Below, in pieces: positions 11,860 through 22,599 of a stretch of DNA of 64,000 bases. Origin of the DNA: Tubulanus polymorphus. Lineage: Eukaryota > Nemertea > Palaeonemertea > Tubulaniformes > Tubulanidae. Below the pieces are notes generated by a model that did not search any database, had not been told where the DNA came from, and saw only the letters and a program-made list of their open reading frames with translations. Positions within the stretch are counted from its first letter, which is position 1, and every line of letters begins with the position of its first letter. Location: positions 6,645,600 to 6,709,599 of the forward strand of contig NC_134036.1 in NCBI RefSeq assembly GCF_964204645.1, written 5' to 3'. Position numbers and translations under genes: made by a program.

Positions 11860-13250
11860 CAACGAAGACAATTTGTCCCCGTAACGCGTGGTGAACAAAT
11901 AGTCGTGTTCGTGTCGGCCGTCGAGAAAGAATCGGCGCGTATTGTGCCCGTATTTCTTCAGCATGCGATATATTTTGGCGTCGACGATGAGTTAGCACGC
12001 CTGTCCGCTTTTCGTCGTCTTGTGAGTTAAAACCTGACGACGTATCTGGTTTCGTTTTCGGCGTCGGTAACTTTGCATGCTATCTTCAGCCGCGAGTATT
12101 CGACGTTTGACGGGTCGCCACCCCGCTTCCCGACGCTGATGACTAGCGTCAGCATCAGGTAGTTCCTGGCGCGAAGAGCTTTCGACTGCGTCAACGACGC
12201 CGGCTTCGAATAAAGAAGTTTCCAGTTTCCAGGCGCCATTTTGTGGCGGTCCCTCGAGGTCTCCATTGTTGCGATAATTTGAGCTCATTTTTAAAACATA
12301 AGTTTAGATTGAATATCACATAGTTCTGCAGTCCCTTGCTCGATGAACTTAATTTATACACCATTTTAAAGGAAATAAAATGCAGATATTTGTTGGCGAT
12401 TCTTGGAATTTTAGAATGCAACAATTGAGAACAGTGACGATATGAAACCAAGGACCGCATATCTTATCGCGCGTTAAAGAAATCGCGATATTTATTAATT
12501 TGAAATATCTAAGTATATCTTGAAGCTTTATTTCCAATTTTCACAGAGGTAAAAGATGGTTATTTGCAGAGAAACGAGCGAGCGAAGAGATCCTTACCTG
12601 TAAGCGAGCAGCGCCTCGTCCAAGAGGTTATTGGTTCGGTCGGCGTCGTCCTCGTCGTCGGGGTCGTCGGCCGCTCATGCATAGCCGGAAGCGTTGCGAC
12701 CCTCTTCTCAAGGCGTGAGGGGTCGGTCGGGTAAGGTGTATGTCTAGCCTGGTTACCCGAATTCCGCAAAGCGGACACTCGCGCGTTTTCGACTTCAGGT
12801 TTCGTAAACGATTCTCGCGATAGAACGCCAGGTCGGCCTGCTGATGGACCTGCCTTATATGCCGCGGCACGTCGCTTTTCTCTTCCAGGCAGACCGGACA
12901 CACGGCGCGTGGACGTCCGCCGGTGGTGATCGACTTGCGGCGGCCCGGGTTGCCTTTCTTGAGAGCCATCTCCTCCGCGTCGCTGATCTCGTCGTCGTCG
13001 TCCGGGTTATCGGCGGCTCGCCCGCCTCGCTGTTCGGCGGTACGACCGGCTTCGACGAGGGAGAGGGAGAGGGAGAGGGAGAGGGAGAGGGAGAGGGAGG
13101 GGGAGGGGGAGGGGGAGGGGCAGGGGCAGGGGGGGAGGGGCAGGGGCAGGGGCAGGGGCAGGGGCAGGGGCAGGGGCAGGGGCAGGGGCAGGGGCAGGGG
13201 CCGGGATAGGGTTAGGGCCAGAATCCTACCGAGATCGGAACATTTAAAAT
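11860..13250 (-). pseudogene. Decayed zinc-finger / tyrosine-recombinase-like gene
   Basis: The upstream exon (about 12598-13050) encodes two Cys2-type fingers, CPVC...DVPRHIRQVH and CPLC...RLDIHL, then an acidic linker and a donor (GTAAGG at 12592-12597). The downstream exon (11860 to about 12265) reads RNYLMLTLVISVG, then VLTHKTTKSGQ, then LIVDAKIYRML, DYLFTTRYGDKLSSL and a strong donor (GTAAGT at 11854-11859). That order (RN-L, box I, HKTT, then a helical stretch) matches the recombinase at 15519-16803. At least one frameshift (just before the HKTT part), an in-frame TAA at about 11995 and a frameshift in the finger exon show decay. The Arg usual in box I is replaced around GKRGGDPS. Assignment to the animal Crypton-like tyrosine recombinase repeat family is from family resemblance; the breaks are seen directly. 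Confidence 0.55.
13058..13206. repeat. G-rich minisatellite (GGGAGA then GGGGCA units)
   Basis: A run of about eight GAGGGA units changes to GGGGGA and then to about a dozen GGGGCA units. On the minus strand it encodes alternating Pro-Leu and Ser-Leu, and it overlaps the 5' part of the decayed zinc-finger exon. It is followed by GGGATAGGGTTAGGG, which resembles telomeric repeats only by chance. Confidence 0.9.
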
Positions 13251-13278
13251 GTGCGCATAGTCCAAAAGTGTTCATAAA

Positions 13279-14015
13279 GTACGAACGTTAGAATCCTAGG
13301 ATGTGCCGAAGGACAAGTCGGCCTTTAGGCACATACCTTTTTGCCTTTGTGCACACTTCTGCACCCCTTATGCACACTTCTCTTCCCTTGGGCACATCGA
13401 CGTGACTTAGGCACACAATTTTTTAATCGCGTTTCGACGCTCTCCCGACGGGTCCGTATCGGGCCCGGCCGTTCGGGCGCTTACGGGCGCGGCAAACGGC
13501 CGAAACTCCGGGGGTGGCTAGACCCCCTCCCGTACTACGGCTACCGACCTTTTCGAGGGTCTGGGCCGGGCGCAAGTTAGGGAATTCCCTCGGGATCCCC
13601 CCTAAGTCGGAACGAAATTTCGTCCAAAAAAATTTCTAAGTCAGAAAAAAAAAATTTTTTTCTCCCTAAAGCGCCCCCTACGGTAATAGAATTGTTCCAT
13701 TTCGCGTGGAGAACTCTGCAAAAATTGTCTTCCAGTTTAGAACGTAAGGGAACGTTGTTTTCGCCTTTTTCGTTGTTTTCCTCAAGTGTTAAGCCGGCCC
13801 ATGGGCACTTAAAAAAACGCCCCCTATAATTGAAAATCAAAACCTCCCACGACGTCGAATGACTCCCTGAGAACATCGCCCAGGCCTTGGATACCCGAAA
13901 TTGCTACCGGTAGTAGGGGATTCCCCAGTTCGGGGATACGTTTAGGGCAACGACCTATCCCGTATTTTGGGCACTCCCGCGCAGCATTTCGCGGGAATAA
14001 TCTTCTCTAAGTACA
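13279..14015. other. Intergenic, nothing recognised
   Basis: Mixed composition with homopolymer runs (A and T tracts near 13645). No gene or tRNA is evident. Confidence 0.45.
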
Positions 14016-14145
14016 GTGTGCGTAAAAGCCATCCGGTTAGAGGTATACCCATACGGTCGGGTTCGAATCCCGAATTAATCGTGTGTGCCCATAAGCCATC
14101 CGGTTAGAAATATCCCTAGGTAAAAGGTATCCCTAAATCGGACGT
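14016..14145 (+). repeat. Two diverged copies of the 72-bp tRNA-like repeat
   Basis: The first copy contains AGCCATCCGGTTAGAGGTA followed by a perfect T-arm (14057-14073): stem TCGGG/CCCGA and loop TTCGAAT. The second copy, from 14083, keeps the GCCATCCGGTTAGA part but loses the T-arm. GGTTCGAATCC is the classic Pol III B box. No matching acceptor stem is present, so this is a tRNA-derived repeat rather than a tRNA gene. Confidence 0.6.
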
Positions 14146-15069
14146 TGAGCACACCAAAACGAGAAAAAATGTTTTTTAAAAACGCATTTCTTAAGGGGCA
14201 GACTACGACATTCGGGTGCTCTGGGGTGTGTAGAATCGCGTGGTGGTATCGGTTTTTCGATCAGAATCGCGGTTTTCTAACTAGAAGCTAGTCCGACTAT
14301 TTTCCGATCGAAAAAAAGGCATGTGCGTAAGGGCAACGAGAAATCTTTGAAGTCCGAATTCTCGGTAGTCCCTGGACCGAATCTGGATTTGTAAAAGGAA
14401 AACGTCGCTCTTTATTAGAGCTTTCAAATGAGACCGGAAACGGGGATCTACGTCCAGTAATAAGGACTCTAGAGTCGTTTAAAGCGAAAATCAAATTTGT
14501 GAAATGATCTCGACTTTCGAATCAAGTAAAGGTGATACTCACCTTAACCTCATTTTTTGGCCGATTCAGGGCAGACCTGGGCTATGTTAGGGGGTCTATA
14601 AACCGGATGTTCCGGTAGTACAGGTCTTCCTGAACGTTTTGGCTTAGGTGACTCGAAAATCGGTCCAGGGGTTTAGGAGCGGTGACCCCCGAAAGGTGGG
14701 GGGGGGGGTCGATGTGCGTAAGGGCCAAATCGGTTTCTCGAAACAGCTCTTCCACCGGAAGTGTCGGGTGTGGAGATTTGAACTTCCGGTCACGCGTTAA
14801 GGGTCCCACAGGGAATCTATACACGAAAAAATGGGCGTCGTCGGACGTATCCTTCCGGAGTTATTTCGTTTATTTTACAGCCCTGAATATTGTTTGACCC
14901 CTCAAAACGGTACCCGGCCTATTCATGAGACCCAGCGCACGTCAGTAGCGGACGAGGCCTCTAGACTCCGCTCGAGGTCGTCAGGAGTCTGCGCATGCGC
15001 GGCATGACGCGTTAAGACCCCAGGGGTCGGCCCCGGGACCGGGTATTCGAAAAAGGCTTTTGAAATAGA
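14146..15069. other. Sequence between the two tRNA-like repeat clusters
   Basis: No coding domain is seen. A short G run sits at about 14697-14709. The flanking repeat clusters suggest that this stretch may be part of a larger repeat family. Confidence 0.4.
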
Positions 15070-15332
15070 GTGTGCGCAAAAGCCATCCGGTTAGAGGTAT
15101 CCCTATACTGACAGCCTCAAAGTAGAATGTGCGTAAAGTCCATCGTATCAGAAGTATCCCTATACAATCATGTTCGAATCCCGAACTAAATTATTAGCGT
15201 GTGCGTAAAGTCCATCCTGTTAGAAGTATCCCTATACAATCATGTTCGAATCCCGAATTAAATTATTAGCGTGTGCGTAAAGTCCATCCTGTTAGAAGTA
15301 TCCCTATACAATCAGGTTCGAATCCCGGATGA
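15070..15332 (+). repeat. 72-bp tandem repeats with a tRNA B box, four copies
   Basis: Units begin at about 15070, 15128, 15199 and 15271. The last steps are exactly 72 bp. Each carries GTGCGTAAAGTCCATC (or a close variant), a GTTAGAAGTATCCC segment resembling a tRNA D-arm, and, in the last three, GTTCGAATCCCG. The unit length equals that of a tRNA, which supports descent from a tRNA or a tRNA-derived SINE. Confidence 0.7.
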
Positions 15333-15518
15333 GTGATTTTTTTTTAGGATCAAAATCGTTATAATTCCTCATTTTTCAGATGTGTCCGGGTTTTTGCTAG
15401 AAATCCTCGTTTGATGACCGAAAAGTGATAACAATAAGAGTGAAATTCGATATATCTAAATCATTTATTCAAAGGTTTCTCAGGTATTGCCTCAATTTTT
15501 CAACACCGTATTTATTTA

Positions 15519-16803
15519 CTATTTTTGTATGTCTTTATTCTTTTCTGCGACAAGCACTATTCTCCATGCTGGCATGTACTTTTTGAACGCGGCCCGAATC
15601 GCCTTCACCCCCTCCGTTGCATATCTTGTTCGCTTTTTTACGCGCTGCAAAACAAAATGGATAAGAATGATCCTGAAACTGTCTTGGTTGGCGGAAACAA
15701 ATAAAAATGAACTTACCACCGATACGTCGGTTGTGCTGGATGAGGCTAGGCTTATATTTTGTTCTCGGTCGGAACTGTCTTCTTCGTCTTCTTCATCGTT
15801 TGTTTGACCTCGTTCCTCGCTTCGTTCGCCTGGTTCAACATCTTCAGTGCCGACATCTGCGTCTTCCGGGGGGCACTCGTTCCTGCCTCCGATTCCATTT
15901 CTATTTCTTCCGGGGGGCACTCGTTCCGGCCTCCGATTCCGTTCGAGGTTTTTTTGTTAAGACACCTGTTTCGAGCTGACAAAAAGAAAGAACTGGTTAT
16001 GCTTGATGAAACAAAATTGTGTCTATTACAGCCTACCCCGAATGTCCGTTTTACGGCTTTGCTCACGTCGATGGTTCCTTTGTGTCCATCCTTTAAGTTG
16101 TAGAACCTTTGAGCTGTCTTTTCACTGTGTAACATGTAGTGCGATAATTGCGTTCGCAATCGCGGATTCTTATCTGCCATGGCGGTCATAATGGATTTTC
16201 GGATTATCGTAGGCGTAACCTGTCTTTTTCCAATGGTCAACTTTACGTACTGTTGTAAAGGTCTGAGAAACATATCATGAATTAGTCGCTGAATTTCATT
16301 TCCTAAAATGATTGATACAATTACTGACCGGTTGAGGTAATGAAACGGAAGAACACCTCCATCGAAGTTACGCCAAATCGTTTGGTCTGGTTCGTTGTCG
16401 AATCGCTTCGCGAATGTTTTCAGAAATCCAAATGGTACAGATTCAAGGTGAATATACCCGGCACCATACTTAGCGGTTGTCTTGTGCGGTATAACCTGAA
16501 AAAGAAAATAGATAATAATCGCTGAATAGTTCAGATACTTTGAACAATGAATGGGCTATACCTTGATCGTATACGTATTATCGACATCTTTCTTCGCATC
16601 ATTAATCGCGCTCGGGGTAATGCCAACGGTTAGCGAAGGGCGGCTTGCTCCCAACGCAGTAACCACGAACAACACGAAGTTGCGTACAATGCAGTACTCC
16701 TCTGCAGTCAACGACGTCGGCTTTTTCTTTAACAGTTCTACTGCTGCTTTTGATGTCTCCGATTGTAGAATTTTTTTAACATCATCACAGTCAAGCAGTA
16801 GTT
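15519..16803 (-). pseudogene. Tyrosine-recombinase-like gene, 3' exons, probably broken
   Basis: Three exons are clear. Exon A (16562-16803) follows the acceptor CTTTTTTGTAG and carries the box I Arg in LGASRPSLT. Exon B (about 16037-16495, after a 66-bp intron) carries the Lys in PHKTTAKYG, the second Arg in TPTIIRK, and HYMLHSEKTAQRFYNL with the His and the Tyr nucleophile. A last exon (15519-15644) has a basic C-terminal segment beginning RVKKRTRY, after an intron at 15645-15716 with GTAAGT and TTTTGCAG ends. Between them an acidic linker exon (15717-15975) contains a 44-bp tandem duplication that shifts the frame. The N-terminal exons were not found. Catalytic residues R-K-R-H-Y are all present, as in tyrosine recombinases of Crypton-like animal repeats; the exact class is inference. 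Confidence 0.62.
15863..15940. repeat. 44-bp tandem duplication in the recombinase linker exon
   Basis: CTTCCGGGGGGCACTCGTTC recurs at 15863 and 15907, exactly 44 bp apart, and the match continues to about 15940. Because 44 is not a multiple of three, it changes the reading frame of the acidic linker. Confidence 0.85.
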
Positions 16804-16927
16804 CTACAAAAAAGATTAAACATGACAGGAAAAATTCACCCTTAGTCACTGCATGCAGTGTATGTATGTATGAGTAGTGATGGTGGGTTACTATAGGCCC
16901 GTGGTTAAATTGTGGTTGTGGTTAAAT

Positions 16928-17052
16928 CCAAGATGGCGGCTGTCATGTGATCCAAGATGGCGTCCGTCCAAGATGGCGGCTGTGGTCACGTGATCAAAGA
17001 TGGCGCCCCGATCCAAGATGGCGGTTGTGGTCACGTGATCAAAGATGGCGGA
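16928..17052. promoter_or_regulatory. Clustered ATGGCG (YY1-like) and CACGTG motifs
   Basis: Six copies of (C)AAGATGGCG start near 16929, 16953, 16969, 16995, 17014 and 17040. CACGTG E-boxes lie at 16987-16992 and 17032-17037, with a CATGTG variant at about 16945. The E-box plus ATGGCG pair repeats at 45-bp spacing. AAGATGGCGGC is the known YY1 consensus. The array lies between a minus-strand recombinase-like gene and the plus-strand PC4 gene, so it could serve as a shared promoter; that role is inference. Confidence 0.6.
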
Positions 17053-17378
17053 TTTTGAAATTTCGATGGATGCTTACACCAGCTGTTACCCGATTACTCA
17101 TGCGATAATCCGCGTTCGAATAGATTAAACAATACCAAATAACGACAGTTATATATTTCAAACAATGTTACATATGTGAAACCATTGCCACGACACAAAA
17201 ACAAGTGCGGGCAAGAATATTTATGCAATAGATTTACATCATAGGTCGAAAAGTTATCATTTAGTTACCAGCCATCAAGGGGTAAACATCGTCACGATCG
17301 CAAAGGAATATATTAAAATGGAGCCGACTAGTTCATCGTATCTCTCCGCGGTCTCTGCATATCGTAGAAGTCGATGAT

Positions 17379-18234
17379 ATGTGTGCACCGAAAAAGCGTC
17401 AAAAACTTAACTTACAGGAACGAAGAGGAAAATACCCCAATCTAAAATTGGATTTTAGTGGTACGTTAAATTTTTGATTTAATTTAATTTTCAATATCTT
17501 TGTACTTTTAACTTGGGGGGGGGGGGGATATCATGTAGCGGGGTCACTTTTCATGACAGTCGTTGTTAATAATAATTATTTCGTTTTCTTTTTCAGGCTT
17601 CCACGATGAAAATGCTACGGACAATGTTTTAACACCGCAGTCATTACGGCAAGTCTCCAATACAGAATGTATAACCTACAAGACGAATTTCAACCAGGAT
17701 CCTCACTATATAGGAATGAGGGTATATGCGTCTGTAAAATTGTGGCAGGGGAAGAAACGAATCGACATACGATTGCATGATTGTAATCGTAAAATGAAAC
17801 TATTCCCTACAAAGTGTGGAATTTCGTTGTATTTGGAGGAATGGATAAATCTAAACCGTCGAAAAGCAGCCATCGAGGATGATATCTTATCCGTAAAAAA
17901 CAATCATTTACACAAAGGCGTGTTCAGCTTAGGTCGAAATAACTATTTAAAAATATACCGTTCACTACATTCAGGGCATATTTGCGTTGACATTAGAAAA
18001 TATACTAGAGACGTTGTCGTCGGTGAAACAAAAGCCACCAGTACCGGTATAACGTTGTCTCTCGCGCAGTGGCAAAATTTAGAAGCTATCAATTTCGAGC
18101 ACGATGCACCGGAACTAGAAGAAATGTCAATCTGTTTTCACGAAAATCAGGAGGATCGATGTTTATTTTGTCCAGATGATGACACGTCAGATATACTGCA
18201 ATGCCCTGAGTACTTCGATATTTCATTTAAGTAA
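17379..18234 (+). CDS. Tandem PC4-domain (transcriptional coactivator p15-like) protein
   Basis: Two exons, 17379-17460 and 17597-18234, join across an intron with GTACGT and TTTTTCAG ends to give 239 residues. The start gives a basic N-terminus (APKKRQK) that looks like a nuclear signal. Two PC4-like domains follow, at about 69-113 and 136-189. Each has the pattern of an aromatic strand, then IDIR or VDIR, then GISL or GITL, then an EEW or AQW helix cap, as in human PC4/SUB1. A tail with paired CxxC-like cysteines (RCLFC) ends the protein. PC4 folds bind single-stranded DNA and act in transcription and repair. An AATAAA signal lies 31 bp after the stop. The frame is intact. Membership of the element is inferred from position; a captured or adjacent host gene is the alternative. 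Confidence 0.72.
17513..17528. repeat. Poly-G run in the PC4-gene intron
   Basis: An uninterrupted run of about 14 G sits in the intron between the two PC4-gene exons. Confidence 0.9.
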
Positions 18235-18264
18235 AAAACACAATCATATATGTATAAGCGTAAA

Positions 18265-18270
18265 AATAAA
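18265..18270 (+). terminator. Polyadenylation signal AATAAA of the PC4-like gene
   Basis: AATAAA 31 bases after the TAA stop of the PC4-like frame, in AT-rich sequence. Confidence 0.6.
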
Positions 18271-18536
18271 AGTATAATTTATTGATCTCTTTATGAATAC
18301 GTAATAAAAAGTATAAAAATAATATAGAATAAACATCTTTTTTCATCATTCTTCTGGTATATATATGGATCGTGACATATGATATATATTGAAATAAGAA
18401 TATAAAACGGAATATCTGGATTTTACAACACTCATCGGAAATTTGAGGATTAGAGCATAGTTGCCGATTTAACAAATATACAACCAAAAGAAAAAACAGT
18501 TATCATTCTTACTACGGTAATACATCTAATGTACGT

Positions 18537-18688
18537 CGTAAATGATATAAAACAAAATTGATACAAACAATACGGGTAAAATATGTTGTTTACTTCAAAT
18601 CGTTGGACAACGATAAATGTAAAAACATTTGTTCTTTATGCGTAAATGATATAAAACGAAATCGATACAAACCATATGGGTAAAATAT
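18537..18688. repeat. Imperfect 48-bp direct repeat between PC4 and PolB genes
   Basis: CGTAAATGATATAAAAC and its continuation to GGGTAAAATAT occur at 18537-18584 and 18641-18688, 104 bp apart, with a few mismatches. They lie in the convergent 3' intergenic region of the PC4-like and PolB genes; no coding sequence is present there. Confidence 0.75.
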
Positions 18689-18726
18689 ACAAAAAACAGT
18701 TTTCGTTCATAATTTCTCATTTTTTC

Positions 18727-21700
18727 TCAAAAACCAAATGGAACGGTAATGTGCGGAGTACCCGGAACAAACGCACGTTTCGTATATACAGCACGATAAA
18801 TCTTTCGTTCATCTCTATTTACAATGTCGCACGTTTTTATTAGCCTAGTAATTTTGTTCGGGTTATTAACGTACAAATGATCAAATTTCCCGACGACGAC
18901 CATTTCTAACATAGAATTAAAGTTTATTATTTTATTATTTCTATGGCTAAGCGATATCCCCTTAACTTTACATACCGTGGAATACTTTTTATCCCGCGGC
19001 GAGTACACATTAAACGCGTAATTTTTTGGCCCTCCCGATACAAACTCTGTGATATAGGCCCCCTCCCCATAATCCCCCGATAACTCGTCGGTCATATCCC
19101 CTAAAAATAATCCAGTAGAGGGGCACCAATCCCCCGGTTTGTGAACGTATATTATGGAATCCGTATCTGAGTATAGGGTTCGATCCCCTAATTTTTCCAT
19201 ATAGCTATATAATATCAACCGCGCATGCGCCGTTGTGAATGCGGCTACAGTAACGTTTTTTCTCAAACTCATTTCGACAGCGTCGTCGACCTTTTTATAG
19301 TGTACGCGTACAATCCCGTCGTTGCACAATAACACATCGCTGATCTCTAACGACGAGTCGTTTATCATGGCGAACAAATCACCCGGGTCGGAAATATATT
19401 TCGATGTAGTTTTATTTTGTTTCTGCCCGAGTTTCCCCCACATTGAATTTAGACATAACTTCGCGACAGTTCGAAGGCCACTAATCTTTTTGATTTTCTC
19501 TTTTTCCAAATGAACCCCCTCCCGAAATTTGTAATCATCTATGCATTTATCTCTTTCAGCCTCTGACATATTATCGCGCGGCCACCCACTGGCTTCGGTT
19601 TTCACTTTAAGAAATTGATTAATGTAATCTTTGAACAGGCCCGTTGCATGTGAGTTCCAATGCCAAACCTCATGAATTTGAATGATTTTATAACCCAAAC
19701 TTATGGCTTTCTCCACCTCTAGCGTAACCCACTCCCCCAAAAGAACGCGCTCCGTTTCGTTATGCGTGCATACGTCGTGTTGGTTACACGTGTTGGCGCA
19801 TGTTGCGCAAAGTGGGAACGTCAATTTACCACCGGACCTGTATGGTAATACGGGCAGAAATAAACCCCGGGGTGGTAAAATTGAGCATTTGATTAGACCG
19901 TAATATTCAGATATATCGCCCCTGAAATTTTCAGTGATAACATCTGGGTGCCCAATCGGGTAGCTACATCGACTATTCACGTACGGGTATAAAGAGCAAA
20001 TGTCGATGTAGCGGATTTTTTCATCGTCGACGATTTTATGATGAAGCTTTATGGCGTTAGTTCGACCCCCGTAGAAACATTTTCTAGGTTCGAGGGGGTC
20101 GAAAACAGTTACACGTTCCACAAAAGACTTAAAATTTACGTCGTCACGAATCTTACGGTTGTAATCGTGTTCCCACATTTGCACAACAGTATAACCCATT
20201 GTTTCCAACTCGTGCTTACGACGTAACGTAGCCTGATACACGTCGTCAAACGTACGACCACCTCTGTTACAAGCTACCGGGTCACCTCTAACCGGGAAGC
20301 ATTTGGGGCAACCGTGAAAGTAACACCCGTTAAACTCGTAGACGGTGCGTGTTTTTTCGTGGAAGCCGTCTACCTTAAATTTACCGAGTGTTACTTCACC
20401 CCCGTTCAAAACGTGTTTGATATCCAAATTTTTTTCCACCGCCAACCATTTCAACCACCGAACAGCCATTTTTGAATACTTTGCGTTTGGTTTATATCCA
20501 CCCGGTGGTATGAGACCAATCGTGTCGGGTTTTAAAAAACGCGATCTGAGTGCGAGATTGCACGCTGCGGCGATCGTGATGCAACCGTCGAATGGGTCGA
20601 CACTCGTAATACTATAGAATAGCTCTTGGAATTTGACTACGGATTGCATCAGAATATCGACATCCGAGCGGCAATACTCGACTAGCTCGGTTTGCATATC
20701 GAAATGTTTTTCAAGCTGTTCGGCGTGCCATTTGAGAAATTGCTGTCGATCGTTCTCGTTCATTCCGTCGGGGTTATAATATTTTGATTCGGGTACCGGA
20801 CCGGAATAATTCAAAGTTTCCTCCCGGCAGAAGAGATAGGGAAAATACCCCTTTTTTAATTCAATTAACCCCAACGTCGATGGTAATTTTGCCAATTTCA
20901 TGGGTTAAAAGTTTAATGTATCTAAAAATTGCATATTCAAATGCTTCACGTACATGGACATGATTTTACCGCCATTAGGGATAACTTCGGGTAAAATGCC
21001 CTGATTCACTAGAAACCTTAACACAAAGTAACCGTCGAATGACATGAAATTGTGGGCAAACACCAGCGACCCTCGGTTCTTTTCTGAAAATAACCATTCG
21101 CAGAACGAGGTATCGCTGGTAAATATGTGCTCGTTTTTCCCACAATCGCTACATGTCGAATCGGCGGTTCTTTTGGTCAAAGCACAAGTACCGCACGTAC
21201 GGTGCGCAATCGCCAAAATAACTCTGTGCGTACCATCCACCGTCATCGTCTCGAAGTCAAACGATATTAATTTTTTTTCCAAGACGAATTCGGTGGATTT
21301 TTCGGCGACCTTTTCATCGTCGTCGTCGTCGTTAGACTTTTTTGTGACCAGTTGCATGTAACAGAGGTGATCGAGGGGCATATCTTTACCGCACGATTTG
21401 CAAAAGTTCAACCCGCAATTATGATCGTCTAATCTATTTCGTGCTACAATTTTTTTACAACTGAGACAACGTGCTTTTCGATCGCACATTACCGAACCGA
21501 ATTTATTTTTGCGAGTCGTGTGCTGAAGGAAACACGACTCGTTTTTGAAATATATGCGGCACCTAGCGCAATAGAATACACCGGGTTGCTTAACGCAATC
21601 TATACCTAAACATAAAGAACAAATGTTTTTACATTTGTCGTTTTCCAACGATTTGAATCCTCTTCTACATTTAAAACAGTAGTACGATTTACACGTGAAT

Positions 21701-22494
21701 GCTGTCATCGATTTGATAACGTCGAAGTGGTTATCGGAATATAAAAGAATAATATGTCGTTCACAATCGGGTTTCCCGTTTTCATAAAGATATCTGTAAC
21801 TGACGTTATCACCGGTGACAACAATCACGTGGTATTGTTTCAAAACGGTTTTGCAAAATTTATCTAGCTCACCTAAACCACAAAGACCGACTGGAACGTT
21901 GGCCTCATGGTGTAATTGTATAGCAGCTGTTTGTTGAGCGCACTTTTCTGGATGTCTCAATTGGTCGTATGCGGGGTTATTGTCGGCTAGCGCTTTACCT
22001 ACTACGAGTGCCCTCGCCAGACATATCTCGTCGTCGGGGTTGATAATGCGTACAATCGATCGTTTCGTTTTCGTGAAATTTTCTAGATTCACGCTAACGC
22101 GTTTCTTATAACCACCGCCTTCGGGTAGTCTAATAAAAATGCAATGGAAAATTATTCCATTCACATCCAACGATTCATGCGATTGCAACACCTTTCCGAT
22201 CGTATCTACTATGAACTCTAAAGAGAGTTCCCTGACATTCATCAGCGGAAAGTTGATATTGCCGTTTAAATCGGGATGTTCGATTGACAACCTCATGTGA
22301 TCGCGATCAGTGGCACCCATCATCTCGAAGATTCCCTCCATGATTGTATTTATTGAATTACGAATGAGTGTACTAATCTCAGGCGGTTGGTCATCCTGAG
22401 TATCGTTCGATGGTTCGTCGTCATCGGGCATGTTGAGGGTTGCTTTAAACACATCGGTTTTCATCGAAAACTTTTTACTCTCTTGTCGATGCAT
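18727..22494 (-). pseudogene. polB: Protein-primed family B DNA polymerase (Polinton type), interrupted
   Basis: It would replicate the element by protein-primed synthesis. The upstream part (20905-22494, 529 residues) has a Cys-rich region (about 268-378), exonuclease motif I FDFET (412-416) and motif II in AHNFMSFDGYF (480-490). The downstream part (18727-20901, 724 residues) has exo III YCRSDVDIL (76-84), an insert with YEFNGCYFHGCPKC (188-201) resembling the Vsr-like endonuclease insert of this polymerase family, motif A DICSLYP (300-306), motif B KLCLNSMWG (481-489) and motif C YSDTDS (577-582). All catalytic motifs are intact. An in-frame TAA at 20905-20907 separates the two parts in a well conserved stretch just after exo II, so the copy is interrupted by a single nonsense codon. 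The 5' end is a splice acceptor (TCTTTCCAG), placing the zinc-finger exon at 22600-23046 upstream. Confidence 0.9.
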
Positions 22495-22599
22495 CTGGAA
22501 AGACCATGAATTACAACGTTTTAAAACATTGAAGATATTTCACATTAACTTATATTTTATAATTATATAGCTTCTTTATAAAAGTAAAGCGATACATAC
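22495..22599 (-). other. Predicted intron joining zinc-finger exon to PolB
   Basis: The donor GTATGT (22594-22599) and acceptor TCTTTCCAG (ending at 22495) bound a 105-bp AT-rich interval. Both sides are phase 0, and the acceptor abuts the first Met codon of the polymerase frame. Confidence 0.65.

Noticed and set aside
13203-13217. GGGATAGGGTTAGGG resembling telomere repeat
   Set aside because: Only one true TTAGGG unit at the edge of a G-rich minisatellite.
12898-13291. Plus-strand Gly/Arg/Glu repeat frames across the G-rich minisatellite
   Set aside because: Low-complexity translation opposite the zinc-finger exon on the minus strand.
16289-16324. Possible 36-bp intron in the recombinase catalytic exon
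   Set aside because: The segment is in frame and stop-free and is too short for an animal intron, so it was read as coding.
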